DNA from: Hydractinia symbiolongicarpus | Lineage: Eukaryota; Cnidaria; Hydrozoa; Anthoathecata; Hydractiniidae | DNA length: 64,000 nucleotides | Reading direction: 5' to 3' | Assembly: GCF_029227915.1 (NCBI RefSeq) | Contig: NC_079886.1 | Span: forward strand, 13,635,001 to 13,699,000 | Part shown: one piece after another, positions 9,287 to 16,924 of the stretch | How the letters are laid out: every line of letters starts with the position of its first letter | Position numbering within the stretch: the stretch's first letter is position 1 | Notes under the pieces: model-generated | The model's database searches: none | What the model was told of the DNA's origin: nothing | Seen by the model: only the letters and a program-made list of their open reading frames with translations | Position numbers and translations under genes: made by a program

Positions 9287-10606
9287 ATGGAATACGGGAA
9301 AAAGTTAAACCCAGAGCGTTCACTTAGAACCGCACATGGCGTAAAAGGAACGCATCAAAAAGTAATTGTCACTCACAACCCAAGTGAGATTGATCAGAAC
9401 CAGTTACTCCTGATTAGGTTCCCTAATTTAGGTAACGATGATGTCATTGTTCCGGGTACTTCGAAAATAAGTTTCGACATTGATCTCGAGTCAAAAGCTG
9501 ACACGAAGAGAACATTGGTCTCTAACATAGGGAGGGCAATTGTTAAAAAGCTAGCTATCAAGTTCGAGGGTACCGAGATTCTGAGCATTGATGACTTTGA
9601 CCTTTTTGGGTGCTACAGAGATTTATGGCTAACCAAGTCTGAAAAAAGAAATGCAATAAGACAAGGCATCATCTTTGATGAAGGGTGTACAGAAAACTGT
9701 ATGAAACTGAGAGTTGGAGCCGCGGATAAAGACGCATCGGAGGTAGCGGACAAAGCTATTTATGATGCATACAAAAACAAGTTCACCATACCACTAGATT
9801 TTGAAATGTTGGATAGCACGATTCCTTATTATCAGGCAGGATTAGGTAATAGGCTGTGTTATGAGATAACATTCAACAATTACGACAGGGTAGTATTATC
9901 AACACCTACCAAACCTTCGGGTTCCGCCTCGGCACCGGCACCGGATGCTAAATACAAAATCTCCAACATATCTCTAGAATATGAGATTGTGACACAACCC
10001 ACACTCGCCAGATTCATTTCAAATGAATACCAAAACATGGCCGTACTTTACGACAGATTTTTGAGACATAGACAAATTAGGGTGGATAAGTCGGACACAA
10101 CATGGAATTGGTCGTTCAATACACCGTGCAAGTCCCTGAAGGGTATATTGGTTCTGTTTGAGGAAGAGAAAGCTTACAAACGAGATACCGGTAAGTTCTA
10201 CAATCCCAAGATCAAAAAGGTATCGGCCATAGTTGAGGGTAAGCCTAACCAACTTTTCGCTCAGGGGATGCAGCCGTTTGAGCATTATGGTGAAATTTGC
10301 AAGTATTTTGCGGAGGGCAAACAAAGGGATGGTAACGCAGGTGAAATACAAAAACATCTGCAACTACATGATGTGAAGGTCGCGGACTACCTAACCACGA
10401 AATATGCTCTATGGCTGGATTCCAGAACCATAGATGAAAACTCACTGCACGGGACCGGCCGACGGATTGAAAATGCGAGCGAGGGCATCACACTGCAAGT
10501 TGAAAAGACGGCCGAGGCAGCGGGATCCTTAAACGCTTACATATATCTAATCATGGATGCTCAATTAAATATTCAAAACGGTGAAATTATGGATGTACTA
10601 TATTAA
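9287..10606 (+). CDS. Major capsid protein, double jelly-roll (hexon-like, 439 aa)
   Basis: Forms the trimeric capsomers of the icosahedral shell in Polinton-type viruses. The 439-residue length, the lack of membrane segments, and a run of segments typical of this family support the call: an N-terminal strand with LLIRFPNLG, an RAIVKKLAIKFEG segment near residue 90, the LFGCYRDLW helix near 108-116, and a W-N-W-S-F-N-T-P-C-K-S-L-K-G stretch around 272-285 leading into ILVLFEEE. An Ala/Pro/Ser-rich loop near residues 207-220 is probably a surface loop between the two jelly rolls. The packaging ATPase starts one base after its stop codon, so the two genes are likely cotranscribed. The frame is intact. 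Confidence 0.87.
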   Translation: MEYGKKLNPERSLRTAHGVKGTHQKVIVTHNPSEIDQNQLLLIRFPNLGNDDVIVPGTSKISFDIDLESKADTKRTLVSNIGRAIVKKLAIKFEGTEILSIDDFDLFGCYRDLWLTKSEKRNAIRQGIIFDEGCTENCMKLRVGAADKDASEVADKAIYDAYKNKFTIPLDFEMLDSTIPYYQAGLGNRLCYEITFNNYDRVVLSTPTKPSGSASAPAPDAKYKISNISLEYEIVTQPTLARFISNEYQNMAVLYDRFLRHRQIRVDKSDTTWNWSFNTPCKSLKGILVLFEEEKAYKRDTGKFYNPKIKKVSAIVEGKPNQLFAQGMQPFEHYGEICKYFAEGKQRDGNAGEIQKHLQLHDVKVADYLTTKYALWLDSRTIDENSLHGTGRRIENASEGITLQVEKTAEAAGSLNAYIYLIMDAQLNIQNGEIMDVLY

Positions 10607-10607
10607 G

Positions 10608-11207
10608 ATGGACTACATGAAAGATCCTCACACGGCACTATTCGTCGGTCCCACGGGCTGCGGAAAATCTAAACGCGTAGTAACGCTACTAGAGAGTGAA
10701 TACTTTGATCACTTCGATTTCATTGTGATTATATGTCCAACATTAAGATGGAACAAGACATATATGTGTCGAAAATGGTTTTGGAACGACAGATATGTGA
10801 TTCTAATTGAGCCCAGAGGTATGTTATATGAATGGATTCAAAAGATGACGGATTTCTGTGCCGGATACAAAACATTATTCCTGATCGACGATATAATCGC
10901 AGATGAGAAACTGGACAAAAAGAGACAACCACTGCTGGAGCTGGCCATCAGTGGTCGGCATCGAAACCACACCATGTGGCTACTCACGCAATCATACACC
11001 GCGATACCGAAGAACTTACGAAGGCAGGCGAAAATGTTATATGTGTGGTATCCGAAGGACAGGCAAGATCTCGCAACTATTCATGAAGAGAATGATGTCA
11101 TTGAATCACGGTCAGAGATCCAGAAGGTTAAGGAAAGGCTAAAAGATGGCAAATACACACATTTAGTTATGAGAATGGAACATCCAAGAACTTATGTGAT
11201 TTGCTAG
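10608..11207 (+). CDS. Genome-packaging ATPase, A32/FtsK-HerA type (199 aa)
   Basis: Pumps viral DNA into preformed capsids. Walker A is GPTGCGKS (residues 14-21), Walker B is FLIDD (91-95), and an SGRHRN segment with a following TQS (115-129) matches the sensor region of the A32-like packaging ATPases. The start chosen is the ATG at 10608, one base after the capsid stop at 10604-10606. An in-frame GTG at 10581 and an ATG at 10593 would overlap the capsid gene and are less likely. At 199 residues it is short but normal for the Polinton lineage. A 14 bp stem-loop follows the stop codon. Confidence 0.92.
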   Translation: MDYMKDPHTALFVGPTGCGKSKRVVTLLESEYFDHFDFIVIICPTLRWNKTYMCRKWFWNDRYVILIEPRGMLYEWIQKMTDFCAGYKTLFLIDDIIADEKLDKKRQPLLELAISGRHRNHTMWLLTQSYTAIPKNLRRQAKMLYVWYPKDRQDLATIHEENDVIESRSEIQKVKERLKDGKYTHLVMRMEHPRTYVIC

Positions 11208-11218
11208 ATTGGACGTTT

Positions 11219-11247
11219 TTTTTGTTACAAGAGTCTTGTAACAAAAA
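11219..11247 (+). terminator. Stem-loop after the virion gene block
   Basis: TTTTTGTTACAAGA (11219-11232) and its exact reverse complement (11234-11247) flank a single base, twelve bases after the ATPase stop. The GTTAC/GTAAC core recurs after several other genes of the element, so it is probably a 3'-end or insulating signal. Confidence 0.65.
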
Positions 11248-11256
11248 GTAACAGAT

Positions 11257-11363
11257 CTATAGACTCCTATAAGACTATCCTATAATACTCCTATAGACTC
11301 CTATAATACTCCTATAGACTACTATAAGACTATCCTATAATACTCCTATAGACTACTATAGGA
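11257..11363. repeat. Tandem repeat of CTATAGACTCCTATAA-type units
   Basis: Short imperfect units alternating ctatagact, cctataa and tact fill the 107 bases immediately upstream of the ATG at 11366. Every unit contains CTATA, so the tract is full of TATA-like sites in both orientations. It could act as a promoter region for the membrane-protein block. Confidence 0.75.
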
Positions 11364-11365
11364 CC

Positions 11366-11983
11366 ATGATAGAATATATCAATTTCATAATATTAGTACT
11401 AATACTAGTAGTAGTACTTAGTTTTTGCTTTTTTTGTGTTAAAAAATACCTATCGCTATTGAAAATGGCCGAAACTGCAATTGACAACTTAATTTTTATT
11501 AAGGGTCCTACACCCGATGATGGCAAGAGGCAAAAATTGCTCGAGTGTGTGTTAACCGGAAATAGCAAGCTATACCTGGGTAAAATGTATACGGACGAGC
11601 AAATTCAAAAGCTCAAAGATGAAGAGGTAAAGAAACTCTTTAGTATCTATGAAGCTAAACTATCAGGTCAAATGGTGAAGCCTTTGGGGCAATCAATCAT
11701 TCACATGTATTCCATGGGGGCCTGTACAGTCTTAGGAATAAACAATCAAGATGCATTGAGAGATGACCTGGAGAATGACCCATTCCTAAACTCCGCCCTT
11801 CAAAGGTTCACGTGCGATTTGTATTATAGATTCGGCTCATTCTTATCACCAATCAGTGTGGGTCTAATTACAGGTAGGCATTATATCGCCGGAAGAAATT
11901 TAAACGCAAATAATAATATAGATATAGATAATAAAGATGTCAGAGGAACAGACTCCTATTCAGGTGACAACGAAGAACCCTAA
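11366..11983 (+). CDS. Small membrane-anchored protein of unknown function (205 aa)
   Basis: Residues 5-28 form a strong N-terminal membrane segment, and the remaining 175 or so residues are soluble. Recognisable blocks include GPTPDDGKRQKLL near residue 47, a charged helix with DEEVKKLFSIYEAKLSG, and SMGACTVLG near 120. I recall similar sequences in invertebrate Polinton-type elements but no function. The chosen start is the first ATG after the CTATAGACT repeat. An ATG at 11465, after the membrane segment, is an alternative that would yield a soluble protein. The 3' end overlaps the next gene by 47 bases in another frame. Membrane topology and position after the capsid and packaging genes make an internal-membrane or entry role possible but unproven. 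Confidence 0.72.
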   Translation: MIEYINFIILVLILVVVLSFCFFCVKKYLSLLKMAETAIDNLIFIKGPTPDDGKRQKLLECVLTGNSKLYLGKMYTDEQIQKLKDEEVKKLFSIYEAKLSGQMVKPLGQSIIHMYSMGACTVLGINNQDALRDDLENDPFLNSALQRFTCDLYYRFGSFLSPISVGLITGRHYIAGRNLNANNNIDIDNKDVRGTDSYSGDNEEP

Positions 11984-12386
11984 AAAGGTTGAATCTGGTA
12001 AGAGGTTGGCGGAATACAACCGTAAAAAGAGGGAGGAATATAAAAAATGGCTCATGGCACAGAATCAAGCACAGCCTACGCCTCAAGCACAGAATCAAGC
12101 ACAGCCTACGCCTCAAGCACAAACACAGCCGACGCCTCAAGCACAAACACAGCCCGAAGATTCAAATGATATTGTAATAGATGTGGATTCTATGACCGAA
12201 GGCCCTAAACCAGATGGAGGGCCCATGAACTACACCATAATGGGGGGAGGAGTGATAGTACTAGTCTTAATTGGTGCTTATTTCGTGTATAAAAATAAGG
12301 ACAAAAATATTAAGGTGAAGGGTACCCCACCAAGTAACTCTGGTAATAAAAAAACTATGAGAATAAGTAAGCTTGAAATGGAATAA
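11937..12386 (+). CDS. Gln/Pro-repeat protein with a C-terminal membrane segment (149 aa)
   Basis: Residues 12-38 are strongly basic. Residues 41-72 are a repeat region of AQNQAQPTPQ units, encoded by direct repeats of 30 and then 24 bases (about 12057-12150). A single membrane segment lies at about 99-118, followed by a basic tail. No catalytic motif is visible. The repeat probably changes in copy number by slippage. The start overlaps the preceding gene by 47 bases, so the two are on one message. Function is unknown; a small virion-membrane protein is a guess from the context. Confidence 0.65.
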   Translation: MSEEQTPIQVTTKNPKKVESGKRLAEYNRKKREEYKKWLMAQNQAQPTPQAQNQAQPTPQAQTQPTPQAQTQPEDSNDIVIDVDSMTEGPKPDGGPMNYTIMGGGVIVLVLIGAYFVYKNKDKNIKVKGTPPSNSGNKKTMRISKLEME

Positions 12387-12430
12387 AGGGATAATATCGC
12401 GATACTATAATCTTGAAGTAAATATAAGAC

Positions 12431-12658
12431 ATGGATAAGAAAAGTATAGTCAACGATATTTATAAAGCATCGGTCGTATGCGTTTTCGCTGTGGGCTATT
12501 CAATGCTCGGGAAAAAGGTATTAAAAATGACACCACCCTCAATTCAGAAGTTTGACCTGGAAGATACCGGAAAGCTTGTAGCCATAGTCGCCGCAAGTGA
12601 AATGACAAGAGAATATCTAGTTAAGCAAAAAATTATACCTGAAACTATAAATATATAA
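12431..12658 (+). CDS. Small hydrophobic protein of unknown function (75 aa)
   Basis: The open frame starts with ATG 44 bases after the preceding gene. Residues about 12-26 form a short hydrophobic segment, then the chain becomes amphipathic and charged. Its stop TAA shares its last base with the next ATG (TAATG), which suggests coupled expression. No family is recognised. Confidence 0.55.
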   Translation: MDKKSIVNDIYKASVVCVFAVGYSMLGKKVLKMTPPSIQKFDLEDTGKLVAIVAASEMTREYLVKQKIIPETINI

Positions 12659-12789
12659 TGTTGCGAATACTGGAATGGTTGGTCTGGGTTTTATATCGAC
12701 GTAAGAAAGTTGAGAGTATTTTACCCAAGGTGGAATACACGGAGGTGGATACGGATGTCATAGACTCCGAAGCTATCGTATTAAAATAA
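12658..12789 (+). CDS. Micro-ORF coupled by TAATG (43 aa)
   Basis: A 43-codon frame starts on the last base of the previous stop. The peptide has a Trp/Leu-rich N-terminal helix (residues 1-13), a basic RRKK stretch at 14-17, and an acidic C-terminal half. It resembles a small membrane-associated protein. Support comes from the start-stop overlap, the sensible composition and the fact that it fills the gap between two genes. No homology is recognised. Confidence 0.4.
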   Translation: MLRILEWLVWVLYRRKKVESILPKVEYTEVDTDVIDSEAIVLK

Positions 12790-12823
12790 CAACACTAAAT
12801 TATACTGTAGTAGTATATGAAAC

Positions 12824-13249
12824 ATGGCTTCAATTGCAATGATGTTGGGAGGTGCCTTTGCGAATGCTTTGGCTTTCACCGGATCAAGCTACCTCTTTTC
12901 AAGTTTATCCAAGGATAGGATAGATAAGGAACGGAAGCGGCATGATCTGGCCATAGAACAGCTGCAAAAGGCTCAGGTTATATGGCAACGTAAAAGACAA
13001 GAGAGGGTGGACTTTATCAATAAGCAGCTCAAACTTGAGAAGAAGGCTGAGGGGAAATTCACAGAGCTGGATGATGCGATGCGTGAATATAGAAAAGTGT
13101 TTGGAGGGTCAACTCTCACGGATATTCCACGCGAACCTGTATTGAGCGACTTTTATACACCCAGCAACGGCCAGCATGAACGGGAATTGGCATTTATCGC
13201 ACTAAGCATGATTGGTGTCGGGGGCGCCGTGTGGTATTTCGAAAAATAG
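12824..13249 (+). CDS. Membrane protein with charged coiled-coil middle (141 aa)
   Basis: Residues 1-28 are hydrophobic and Gly/Ala-rich, about 30-75 are highly charged and probably form a long helix or coiled coil, and about 121-138 form a second hydrophobic segment with a short basic end. The middle holds RHDLAIEQL and a later DDAMREYRKVFGG block. I recall similar proteins in invertebrate Polinton-type elements without a known role. It is the last gene of the rightward block 11366-13249 and is followed by a stem-loop shared with the convergent leftward genes. Confidence 0.7.
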   Translation: MASIAMMLGGAFANALAFTGSSYLFSSLSKDRIDKERKRHDLAIEQLQKAQVIWQRKRQERVDFINKQLKLEKKAEGKFTELDDAMREYRKVFGGSTLTDIPREPVLSDFYTPSNGQHERELAFIALSMIGVGGAVWYFEK

Positions 13250-13274
13250 TACGCGTGGTACTACTACTACTACT

Positions 13275-13297
13275 ATGTTACATGACACATGTAACAT
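13275..13297. terminator. Stem-loop between convergent genes
   Basis: ATGTTACATG (13275-13284), loop ACA, and CATGTAACAT (13288-13297). It lies 25 bases after the rightward stop at 13249 and 14 bases past the end of the leftward ORF at 13311, so it could end both transcripts. It contains the GTTAC/GTAAC core seen after other genes. Confidence 0.6.
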
Positions 13298-13310
13298 ATA
13301 TTCAATATCA

Positions 13311-13583
13311 CTAACGCTTTGTTACCATGTAGGTGTATATCAGACCTCCGATTCCAACTATCAAAGCCCACAGGTTTTGACTCAACCAACCGACGGCTTC
13401 CTTTGCTCTATTTAGGATCCATGATACGATGGATCCAATTATACCCGGTAGTGATGCGGCTGCGGCACCGGCTAATCTACCCAGGAGAGATCCCAGCGCG
13501 CTCAGCTTGTTCTTTATCCATTCCCTCGCACCACCTTCGGTTTTTTCATGATTTTTTGTATTACCAGTGGATGACCCCCCCAC
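13311..13583 (-). CDS. Gly/Ala-rich membrane protein segment without ATG, probable frameshifted tail of the next gene
   Basis: The 90-codon frame opens with GTG in a G-rich run and has no ATG until six codons from its end, so it is unlikely to be translated alone. It reads as a good protein: a basic amphipathic helix (EWIKNKLSAL), an Ala-rich stretch near 38-44, an SLPGIIGSIVSWILNRAK segment, and a membrane segment at about 71-87. It overlaps the 3' end of the leftward 342-codon gene (13561-14589) by 23 bases in another frame, at a run of seven C on the plus strand (13575-13581). Either one base has been gained in the run, splitting one long gene, or the tail is made by +1 frameshifting. A base-call error in the homopolymer is a third possibility. 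Confidence 0.65.
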   Translation of the reverse strand: MGGSSTGNTKNHEKTEGGAREWIKNKLSALGSLLGRLAGAAAASLPGIIGSIVSWILNRAKEAVGWLSQNLWALIVGIGGLIYTYMVTKR

Positions 13584-14589
13584 CCCCTGGTGTCAAAGTT
13601 TCAACTAGAAGGCCGATAACCATACCAAATGCCGTTAGTACGCTGACAACAGTGATACCCTGCTCACGGAATAGGGTTCGTATCTTTTCACCCAATGTAG
13701 TTTCTTTGTCAAGTACTTTTGTAATCGTCTCCCTGATGCTTTTTATTTGACTGTTAAGTTTACCTTTGAGAATATCGATAATCTCTTGCCGGCCTTTCAA
13801 CTCATTTTGCAAACCTTTCAACCTTTCTTTCGCTTCATTTTGTTGTTCCTCGGTCATATTTGGTGTGTTTTCCATCTCTTCCAACTTGTTTTTTTCTCTG
13901 TCAATATGCTGTTCGAGCTGAACCTTTTTTGCAACTTCATCCTGAAGACTTCCTCTTATGTTTCTCAATGATCTATCCAATCCTAGCAATTCACGCATAG
14001 GATATTCAAATAGATCACCGGTCTGGGTTGCTTCATGGTCTACAGATTGTTTGACCAATGAAATTAAATCTTCCGTACTGTTTACCACATCCCTGGATAT
14101 AGCTTCTAATTCTACATCACTTGCTGTTGTTATTTTAGATGACGAGGGTAATTCTTCTTGTATTTTGTTTAGCTTAGCAGCTTGTCGGGCTGTAATCTTA
14201 CCTTTTGGTATGTCAAAGCCTAAATTACGCAGCCTTCTCTTGCCTAATATATCTGATATAGTACCGGTGGCCCTTAGTCTTCCATTGTTTGTCAAAGGTT
14301 CGTTTTTATCTCTGTAGTATAATTCACCATCCTTAATTTCAAAAAGGTCTGTATGTAGCACCTCAGGTTTTGACAGGGATCCTTCAGATAATCTATCATA
14401 CAACACATCAACCATTTCCCGCAAAACTCTGGTACGTTGAGTGGAGCCTCCACCGAATGATGTCTCCTTTTCATCGGGTGTGTGTATCTGTACCCGTGTG
14501 CGTTCCTTCGGTACCGGGGGCGTGGTTTCATCGGCACCCTCGTCGGTTCGACCATGGTCCCCAAATGGATCAATGTCAATGTCTGCCAT
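13561..14589 (-). CDS. Coiled-coil protein with a C-terminal membrane segment (342 aa as read)
   Basis: The N-terminal 60 residues are acidic and polar. Residues about 200-300 are predicted coiled coil, with repeated K, E and Q including VQLEQHIDREKNKLEEME and RLKGLQNELKGRQE. A hydrophobic segment follows (about 315-331), then a Gly run. A DKETTLGEKIRTLFREQG segment precedes the membrane segment. I recall this type of protein in invertebrate Polinton elements with the membrane tail continuing as one chain, which supports joining to 13311-13583. Function is unknown; the layout (long coiled coil, membrane insertion) would suit a tether or membrane-remodelling role. It starts at ATG 14589, divergent from 14634. 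Confidence 0.7.
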   Translation of the reverse strand: MADIDIDPFGDHGRTDEGADETTPPVPKERTRVQIHTPDEKETSFGGGSTQRTRVLREMVDVLYDRLSEGSLSKPEVLHTDLFEIKDGELYYRDKNEPLTNNGRLRATGTISDILGKRRLRNLGFDIPKGKITARQAAKLNKIQEELPSSSKITTASDVELEAISRDVVNSTEDLISLVKQSVDHEATQTGDLFEYPMRELLGLDRSLRNIRGSLQDEVAKKVQLEQHIDREKNKLEEMENTPNMTEEQQNEAKERLKGLQNELKGRQEIIDILKGKLNSQIKSIRETITKVLDKETTLGEKIRTLFREQGITVVSVLTAFGMVIGLLVETLTPGGGGVIHW

Positions 14590-14633
14590 TATTTTATTTA
14601 TTTAGAGGATAGTTTTTTCTTAAGATAATAGAA
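14590..14633. promoter_or_regulatory. Divergent promoter region with duplicated leader motif
   Basis: The leader TTATTTAGAGGA (14598-14609), followed by an agttttttctt stretch, lies 36 bases before the ATG at 14634. The same motif, with agtttttcttt after it, lies 34 bases before the ATG at 15128. The leftward coiled-coil gene starts at 14589, so this 44 bp region probably serves both directions. Confidence 0.5.
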
Positions 14634-15092
14634 ATGGCCGAGCATTCTAATCCTGTGGAAATGTTTAAAACAGATATATCCAATTCCCAACTTGAGGAGC
14701 TGCTGAAATTACGAGATAAGTTCCGTGATAGGATAGAAAAATACGGCGGATCTCTGATTATATCGGCCCTTATCGGGGGTATATCCGGAGCCGTGGCCGT
14801 TATCAGCTCGATAGCGACCGCAGTGACCATTGTTAGAAAAGGCCGCGCAGTTTGGGGTCCGGGTATGTGCCTATTTAGCTCTGCTTCGTGTGCGGTTACC
14901 ACCGAATATGTTAAGAGATATCGGGAGAAACTTAACAAAGTCAGAGCCTCATGTCACGTTGTACAAAACGCCATCGATGTGTTCGATAAAACGCTACCAA
15001 ACAGCCTGTACATCAGTAGAGTCGATTTTGAAAGTTTGTGTGAGACATATCACAGAACTCTTGAGGATCTGGATAAACTAGATAAACCATAG
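14634..15092 (+). CDS. Membrane protein, tandem paralogue 1 (152 aa)
   Basis: Residues 19-38 form a charged helix (SQLEELLKLRDKF), residues about 39-67 and 74-90 are hydrophobic, and the rest is helical with a KRYREKLNKV block. The order matches the next gene: charged helix, hydrophobic Gly/Ala-rich hairpin, K-R-Y-R-x-K-L, then a long soluble helix with V-F-[DE] and a DFE or EFQ motif. The two are therefore tandem duplicates. The hydrophobic pair resembles a helical hairpin that inserts into membranes. No function is known to me, and no catalytic or signal motif is present. Confidence 0.7.
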   Translation: MAEHSNPVEMFKTDISNSQLEELLKLRDKFRDRIEKYGGSLIISALIGGISGAVAVISSIATAVTIVRKGRAVWGPGMCLFSSASCAVTTEYVKRYREKLNKVRASCHVVQNAIDVFDKTLPNSLYISRVDFESLCETYHRTLEDLDKLDKP

Positions 15093-15093
15093 G

Positions 15094-15105
15094 TTATTTA
15101 GAGGA
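15094..15105 (+). promoter_or_regulatory. Second copy of the TTATTTAGAGGA leader
   Basis: An exact copy of the 12-mer at 14598-14609, followed by a similar T-rich tract, at nearly the same distance from the ATG (34 against 36 bases). This shows the tandem duplication included the 5' leader, and hints that the motif matters for expression. Confidence 0.5.
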
Positions 15106-15127
15106 AAGTTTTTCTTTGTAATAACTA

Positions 15128-15715
15128 ATGGCAGAGATTTATCCGAAGCTACCCACGGCTCCTGAGTATTCGAGCGAGCAAGACAAGTTTAATACTAATA
15201 CTGTGAACTCTCAACTTGGGGAGCTTAGAAAATTACGTGATAAGTTCAATACAAAATATGATAAATATAACAAGACGCTACACAGACTGGTGCTTTTAAA
15301 TGCCAGCGCCACGGCCATAACCGTCGCTTCGGGCATAGGTTCGGTGGTAACCGGTGCCACGCTCATCGGAATCCCCGCTTCCGTCGGATTGGGAGCCGTA
15401 GCACTGTCCGGAACCATTTTCACGGGCTCCGTCATGGCCCTGATTAAAAGATATCGGAGCAAACTTGACAAGGTCATGAAATTATATGATGTTGCGACGT
15501 CCGCCATCGCCGTGTTTGAAAACTCCGTCTCGCGGGCTCTGAATAATGATGAAATTAGTCACATTGAATTTCAAACCCTGAGCGGTATATACTACGAAGC
15601 TCTGGACAAGATGATGAAAACCGACAGAAAGATGGAGAGCGAAACTCGCAACCAGTTTGAAAAAAGTCTAATGGACCAGGTTCAAAGCCTCAGAAGGACC
15701 GTAAATCAAGGTTAG
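15128..15715 (+). CDS. Membrane protein, tandem paralogue 2 (195 aa)
   Basis: This shares SQLxELxKLRDKF with the preceding gene at residues 28-40, then a longer hydrophobic Gly/Ala/Val/Thr-rich region (about 54-105) and a KRYRSKLDKV block. It has an extra 35 or so C-terminal residues that are charged and probably coiled coil (KMESETRNQFEKSLMDQV). The extended hydrophobic region could hold two membrane helices. It is the last rightward gene before the convergent integrase, with a stem-loop in the gap. Function is unknown. Confidence 0.7.
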   Translation: MAEIYPKLPTAPEYSSEQDKFNTNTVNSQLGELRKLRDKFNTKYDKYNKTLHRLVLLNASATAITVASGIGSVVTGATLIGIPASVGLGAVALSGTIFTGSVMALIKRYRSKLDKVMKLYDVATSAIAVFENSVSRALNNDEISHIEFQTLSGIYYEALDKMMKTDRKMESETRNQFEKSLMDQVQSLRRTVNQG

Positions 15716-15748
15716 TGATGTGTGCATGTACACCGCTCGCATATTTCG

Positions 15749-15763
15749 TGTGGTACGATAAAA
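15749..15763 (+). repeat. 15 bp direct repeat flanking the integrase gene, copy 1
   Basis: TGTGGTACGATAAAA occurs here and again at 16925-16939, on either side of the integrase gene and in the same orientation. The bases next to it differ, so the match is exactly 15 bases. Confidence 0.7.
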
Positions 15764-15866
15764 ATTAATATTAAGGCGGTTTGTGACATTATGCGGCGCG
15801 ATCGTCCCCCCAAGACTGAGCCATAGCGGCCCTATCTGCCGACCGACCCGCGCGATCCCCGGCATC

Positions 15867-15891
15867 ATCTTTACCTGTTTCTGGTAAAGAT
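15867..15891. terminator. Stem-loop between convergent paralogue 2 and integrase genes
   Basis: ATCTTTACC (15867-15875), a seven-base loop, and GGTAAAGAT (15883-15891). It lies 14 bases past the end of the integrase stop codon at 15905 and downstream of the rightward gene ending at 15715. It is in the same position as the other gene-end stem-loops, but its core is TTTACC rather than GTTAC. Confidence 0.55.
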
Positions 15892-15904
15892 ATCGTCCCC
15901 TTTT

Positions 15905-16882
15905 TCACCAACCTTGCACATAATCAGGAGGTAATTCTGTATCTTCGGGTATTAACATCAATTCCTCTTTTACAAAAGCCCGTCCAGGTTCGTCTTGAAC
16001 ATAGTACATTACACGGTTACCAGGTTGCGCTATTACCTCACGCAATCTATATGTGTTTTTCGACCATATTCTATCGGTTGCCCGTCTCCGCCCATCATCA
16101 TGCTCTTCACCAGGTTGTAGTAGATATCTATACAAGTCATCTTTAGGTAATTCTACTTCAGGTGGATAATTCTCTCGTTTAGCAAGAGGCACCTCTTTCA
16201 TTATAATAGCATCTTTCGGCTTCATATCAATCATCTGCGTCTTTGTATCGTTTAGCCTATCAATCAGTTTATACAGATGCTTAACCCATGTAGATGATAC
16301 CTTTTCCGAATCATTCAGTTCTTGGGCATCTTGTATTTTGAATAAATTTTCGGCAAGTATCTTGTTCAACGCCTCAACAAAAGCTGTGTGTGTATGCTTA
16401 TATTTTGTAGTCGCTCTTTTAATTTCAACCTTATGCTTCTCCAACAGCTTTGATACATCTGCCTTGAATTCTGAACCGTTATCACATTGGAAAGTTTTCG
16501 GATAAGTTAATGGTCCTGCCTTGTAGATGTCCTCAATCATAGCGGCAACCTCTTTGGCTTTCTTAGTCCTCAAAGGTCGGGCTACCTTGTATCTGGAAGC
16601 AGCATCGATTCCCGACAAAATGTACTTATATTTATTACCATACAGTATGTCACCGGGCATGTACAATAAATCGAATTGATGTAAATCATTAGGGGTGGTA
16701 ACTTCATAATGTGGTCTTTCAACATGTTTTGGAGCGGGTAAATGTACTTGCCAAAATGCTTGTTTTGATAGCCACTTCTTAACCTCCTTTGGCCTGAAAC
16801 CGAATCCTCTTAAGCTCTGAACAGCCTTTTGTCCTTTCCATAAATTTTGAGGTTGATAGTAAGTCTCTTGAAGTTTTGACAT
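15905..16882 (-). CDS. int: Retroviral-type integrase, DD35E (325 aa)
   Basis: Integrates the element's DNA ends into the host genome, giving the short target duplication seen at its borders. The catalytic triad is visible: Asp71 in HQFDLLYMP, Asp134 in FQCDNGSEF and Glu170 in AFVEALNK, with 35 residues between the last two as in retroviral and Polinton integrases. Residues 1-60 form a small N-terminal helical region without a clear HHCC zinc finger. Residues about 270-310 form a beta-rich C-terminal region (TYRLREVIAQPGNRVMYYV), probably an SH3-like DNA-binding domain; no chromodomain is evident. The gene is intact. It points left while its neighbours point right, and is flanked by exact 15 bp direct repeats. 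Confidence 0.93.
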   Translation of the reverse strand: MSKLQETYYQPQNLWKGQKAVQSLRGFGFRPKEVKKWLSKQAFWQVHLPAPKHVERPHYEVTTPNDLHQFDLLYMPGDILYGNKYKYILSGIDAASRYKVARPLRTKKAKEVAAMIEDIYKAGPLTYPKTFQCDNGSEFKADVSKLLEKHKVEIKRATTKYKHTHTAFVEALNKILAENLFKIQDAQELNDSEKVSSTWVKHLYKLIDRLNDTKTQMIDMKPKDAIIMKEVPLAKRENYPPEVELPKDDLYRYLLQPGEEHDDGRRRATDRIWSKNTYRLREVIAQPGNRVMYYVQDEPGRAFVKEELMLIPEDTELPPDYVQGW

Positions 16883-16924
16883 GTTTTATTTATGCACACC
16901 TTTATTTATCTCCTTTTGTTATGA

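Noticed and set aside
10581-10607. Upstream GTG or ATG starts for the packaging ATPase (10581, 10593).
   Set aside because: They overlap the capsid gene. The ATG at 10608 follows the capsid stop by one base and leaves Walker A at the usual distance from the N-terminus.
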